NCBI GenBank assembly: GCA_023414875.1
Contig: JAEZMV010000005.1
Span: 1-64,000 of the forward strand
Reading direction: 5' to 3'
Length of the DNA: 64,000 nt
Origin: Bacillota bacterium
Lineage (GTDB): Bacteria > Bacillota > Clostridia > Lachnospirales > Lachnospiraceae
In this document: piece by piece, positions 62,406 through 64,000 of the stretch
Layout: every line of letters begins with the position of its first letter
How positions within the stretch are numbered: the first letter of the stretch is position 1
The notes under the pieces: model-generated
What the model was told of the DNA's origin: nothing
Seen by the model: the letters and a program-made list of their open reading frames with translations, nothing else
Databases searched by the model: none
Made by a program: the position numbers and the translations under genes

Positions 62406-62424
62406 TAGAATCACAGATTATTAG

Positions 62425-62450
62425 GCTGTACCGTTCGGTGCAGCTTTTAA
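62425..62450 (+). terminator. Terminator of the 67-residue gene
   Basis: GCTGTACC-GTTC-GGTGCAGC with one mismatch (62425-62444), followed by TTTTAAATT. Confidence 0.7.
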
Positions 62451-62560
62451 ATTACTTAATTTTTCACATAAAATTCAAAATATTATCTTTTACTTTTGCC
62501 CACAGGGCATGCTATAATTTACCATAACAATAATCGAACCACTGATACGAGGTGAAACAA

Positions 62561-63148
62561 TTGAATATTATAACTTTAACCCATCAATCAGCAAATTGCT
62601 ATCTTATCCCAGCGGAAGATGGATGGTTGATGATAGACACCGGATGGCCGGATACCTTTTCCCAGTTATTACAAATGCTATATCAAAATCATATTCCGGT
62701 TAACGAGGTGAATTATTTGATCATAACTCATTTCCATCCGGGACATGCTGGTCTTACTCAGAATCTAAAGGATTTGGGTACGAATTTAATTCTGCATGAG
62801 GCACAGGTTCCATATTATAATAAGTTAAATCTCATTTATAAGAAAAACCCTAGAGCAAATTTTAAAGATATTACTTCCAGTAACAATATTATCCTCTCAG
62901 ATGCAGATAATAGAAGCTTTCTGAGTTCAATCGGAATTGAAGGAGAATTAATTACGACTCCCGGACATAGCGATGATAGCATCAGTCTTGTTATTGATAA
63001 CTGCTGTGCATTCATTGGCGACCTGCCTTCGTTAACAAAGTATGATACTCATGACGATTTAGTAATTGAAGATAGCTGGGATATGATTCGAAAACAGAAT
63101 GTTATAACCATATATCCCGGACATGGTGAAGCCTATAAAATTCGATAA
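62561..63148 (+). CDS. Metallo-beta-lactamase-fold hydrolase with altered metal motif
   Basis: About 195 residues from TTG 62561, preferred because GAGGTG lies six bases upstream. The fold is clear: MIDTGWPDTF, YLIITHFHPGHAGLTQNL, LITTPGHSDDSISLVIDN, FIGDLPS and IYPGHGEAY near the C-terminus. In the first metal motif HxHxDH, the Asp is Gly (HFHPGH), which should weaken the second metal site; later His and Asp ligands remain. The substrate cannot be named; the superfamily includes thioesterases and glyoxalase II. Single gene. Confidence 0.85.
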   Translation: MNIITLTHQSANCYLIPAEDGWLMIDTGWPDTFSQLLQMLYQNHIPVNEVNYLIITHFHPGHAGLTQNLKDLGTNLILHEAQVPYYNKLNLIYKKNPRANFKDITSSNNIILSDADNRSFLSSIGIEGELITTPGHSDDSISLVIDNCCAFIGDLPSLTKYDTHDDLVIEDSWDMIRKQNVITIYPGHGEAYKIR

Positions 63149-63187
63149 GTATTTGTATATATTCCATGTTTTGAGAGGGAACTTACC

Positions 63188-63364
63188 TTGAATTTAGCTC
63201 GGCCAAAGGCGCTGTTAAGATGGTGCTATGGCTGTGGAATCATGAAGCAGAAATTATTGTGTAACCTAGATGCTATGTTGGAATTAATCACCAGACAATT
63301 TACAAAAACAAGACGGCGCCTCAGTAAACTCGAATGTTTATCACATGGATTACTAAAAGAATAG
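63188..63364 (+). CDS. Possible 58-residue basic ORF
   Basis: A TTG-started frame with AGAGGG about ten bases ahead. It contains LRWCYGCGIMKQKLLCNLDA, a CxxC-like pair, and a basic end (FTKTRRRLSKLECLSHGLL). Its stop codon lies in the left arm of the large hairpin at 63360-63513. No family is recognised, and the start is weak, so this is tentative. Confidence 0.3.
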   Translation: MNLARPKALLRWCYGCGIMKQKLLCNLDAMLELITRQFTKTRRRLSKLECLSHGLLKE

Positions 63365-63513
63365 TGTGTGACTATTAATCCATAAAGAGACCGTTTGCCG
63401 CCATCGGTACTTAGGTTGTGGAAGATGCCTTTATCTGCCACAACCTTATGTACCGCTATGTGCGGCAACCGAGTGAGAATGTGTCTCTGTTGGATTAATA
63501 GTCACACACTATT
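63360..63513. other. 154-base hairpin element with 23-bp perfect arms
   Basis: Arms of 23 bases at 63360-63382 and 63491-63513 are exactly complementary. Inside, in nested order, are AGAGAC/GTCTCT, TTGCCGC/GCGGCAA, CGGTAC/GTACCG and AGGTTGTGG/CCACAACCT, with bulges between, and a terminal loop. There is no ORF with a ribosome-binding site and no obvious target duplication. It may be a structured RNA, a hairpin mobile element, or a very large terminator. Confidence 0.7.
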
Positions 63514-63550
63514 TTGTAAATCTAATATGTGATAAACATCACTAACATGA

Positions 63551-63585
63551 AAAGGGCGCCGCACATTTAGTACGACAGCCCCTTT
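63551..63585 (-). terminator. Terminator of eno
   Basis: AAAGGGGC and GCGCCCTTT pair on the minus strand across a G/C-containing inner stem, followed by TTC. It is about 55 bases after the enolase stop codon. Confidence 0.7.
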
Positions 63586-63640
63586 ATTATTATTTCTTAC
63601 ACTTTAAATATATCGCTTTTATTACAGCTATATCATAATA

Positions 63641-64000
63641 TTAAAACACCTTGAAAGCATCTCTGCCAAGATACCTGGCATTACCACCAAGCTCCTGTTC
63701 TATTCTAAGTAGTTGATTATACTTAGCAACTCGGTCCGTTCTTGAAGGCGCCCCTGTCTTAATCTGTCCAGCATTCGTTGCTACTGCAATATCAGCCAGT
63801 GTCACATCCTCTGTCTCACCGGAACGGTGGGAAACTACAGCAGTCCATCGATTATTCTTAGCCATTTCAATTGCATCCAGTGTCTCTGTTAAGGAGCCAA
63901 TCTGATTGAATTTTATTAATACGGAATTGGAAATTCCCTGAGCAATACCCTGTCTTATTCGGTTTGTATTAGTTACAAACAGATCATCACCGACCAGCTG
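63641..64000 (-). CDS. eno: Enolase, C-terminal part
   Basis: The visible frame covers about 120 C-terminal residues and is cut by the right edge. Enolase interconverts 2-phosphoglycerate and phosphoenolpyruvate. Recognised motifs are QLVGDDLFVTNTNRI, the catalytic lysine in VLIKFNQIGSLTETLDAIE, WTAVVSHRSGETEDVT (substrate-binding His/Arg/Ser), and NAGQIKTGAPSRTDRVAKYN followed by QLLRIEQELG. The ending YLGRDAFKVF is normal. The rest of the gene continues beyond the window. Confidence 0.97.
   Translation of the reverse strand, partial: QLVGDDLFVTNTNRIRQGIAQGISNSVLIKFNQIGSLTETLDAIEMAKNNRWTAVVSHRSGETEDVTLADIAVATNAGQIKTGAPSRTDRVAKYNQLLRIEQELGGNARYLGRDAFKVF

Noticed and set aside
63226..63468. 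80-residue minus-strand ORF
   Set aside because: It runs across half of the large palindrome and has no ribosome-binding site.

Overview
The window looks like chromosome from a low-GC, Gram-positive, strictly anaerobic member of the Clostridia, most likely family Lachnospiraceae. The grounds are the AT-rich intergenic DNA, strong AGGAGG ribosome-binding sites, Rex, rubredoxin, a probable Re-type citrate synthase, AcpS/Nnr/Alr/MazF synteny of the Firmicutes type, and a cellodextrin/maltodextrin-style sugar lifestyle. Species cannot be fixed from the sequence alone. No rRNA, tRNA or CRISPR array was seen.

Layout. 0-0.13 kb: end of an IS256-type insertion sequence abutting rlmH. 0.15-7 kb (minus): rlmH, a histidine phosphatase, a candidate small RNA, then the mazF-alr-nnr-acpS-coiled coil-rex cluster and a decayed histidine kinase. 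7.3-11.2 kb: ABC-F protein, lipoprotein, DUF2512 membrane protein. 11.4-15.1 kb: citrate-to-2-oxoglutarate operon (probable Re-citrate synthase, isocitrate dehydrogenase, GntR regulator). 15.4-18.7 kb: tRNA-modification/sulfur genes (TcdA, TtcA-like, cysteine desulfurase) and rubredoxin. 18.9-26.2 kb: ferritin, a chemoreceptor under a c-di-GMP-I riboswitch, xylose isomerase, subtilisin-like protease, AraC regulator, cupin. 26.5-28.4 kb: a Cys-rich duplicated small protein and chorismate synthase. 28.7-33.2 kb: XRE-cupin regulator plus potABCD. 33.5-36.7 kb: 2-hydroxyacid dehydrogenase, a 16-bp minisatellite, trpS, HAD phosphatase. 36.9-40.5 kb: a LytTR/AgrC-like two-component pair with an atypical ABC transporter and two tiny ORFs. 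40.7-42.3 kb: luxS and two hypothetical genes. 42.6-55.9 kb: a complete alpha-glucan uptake and breakdown locus with a divergent LacI regulator. 56-64 kb: phosphatidyltransferase, DedA, MATE, Ca-type P-ATPase, small genes, and the 3' part of enolase.

How parts work together. The glucan locus pairs an outer amylase lipoprotein and a MalEFG-type importer with an intracellular debranching enzyme and a fused 4-alpha-glucanotransferase/phosphorylase; a LacI-type palindrome sits just downstream of the fusion gene's promoter. The citrate genes have a promoter whose -10 overlaps a perfect ATTGTATACAAT palindrome, fitting control by the GntR protein encoded at the end of the same operon.

The most unusual region is 36.9-40.5 kb. 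Three direct repeats at 21-bp period, close to the LytTR consensus, lie between the histidine-kinase gene and a downstream unit that begins with a 16-residue peptide ORF with an excellent ribosome-binding site, continues with a Trp-rich 49-residue ORF coupled by ATGA to a mini FtsX-type permease, and ends with an ABC ATPase whose signature and H-loop are degenerate. I infer a LytTR-controlled peptide/ABC module. Other items of interest are two large unexplained stem-loop elements (42474-42596 and 63360-63513), a three-copy palindromic repeat, and fragments of dead genes.
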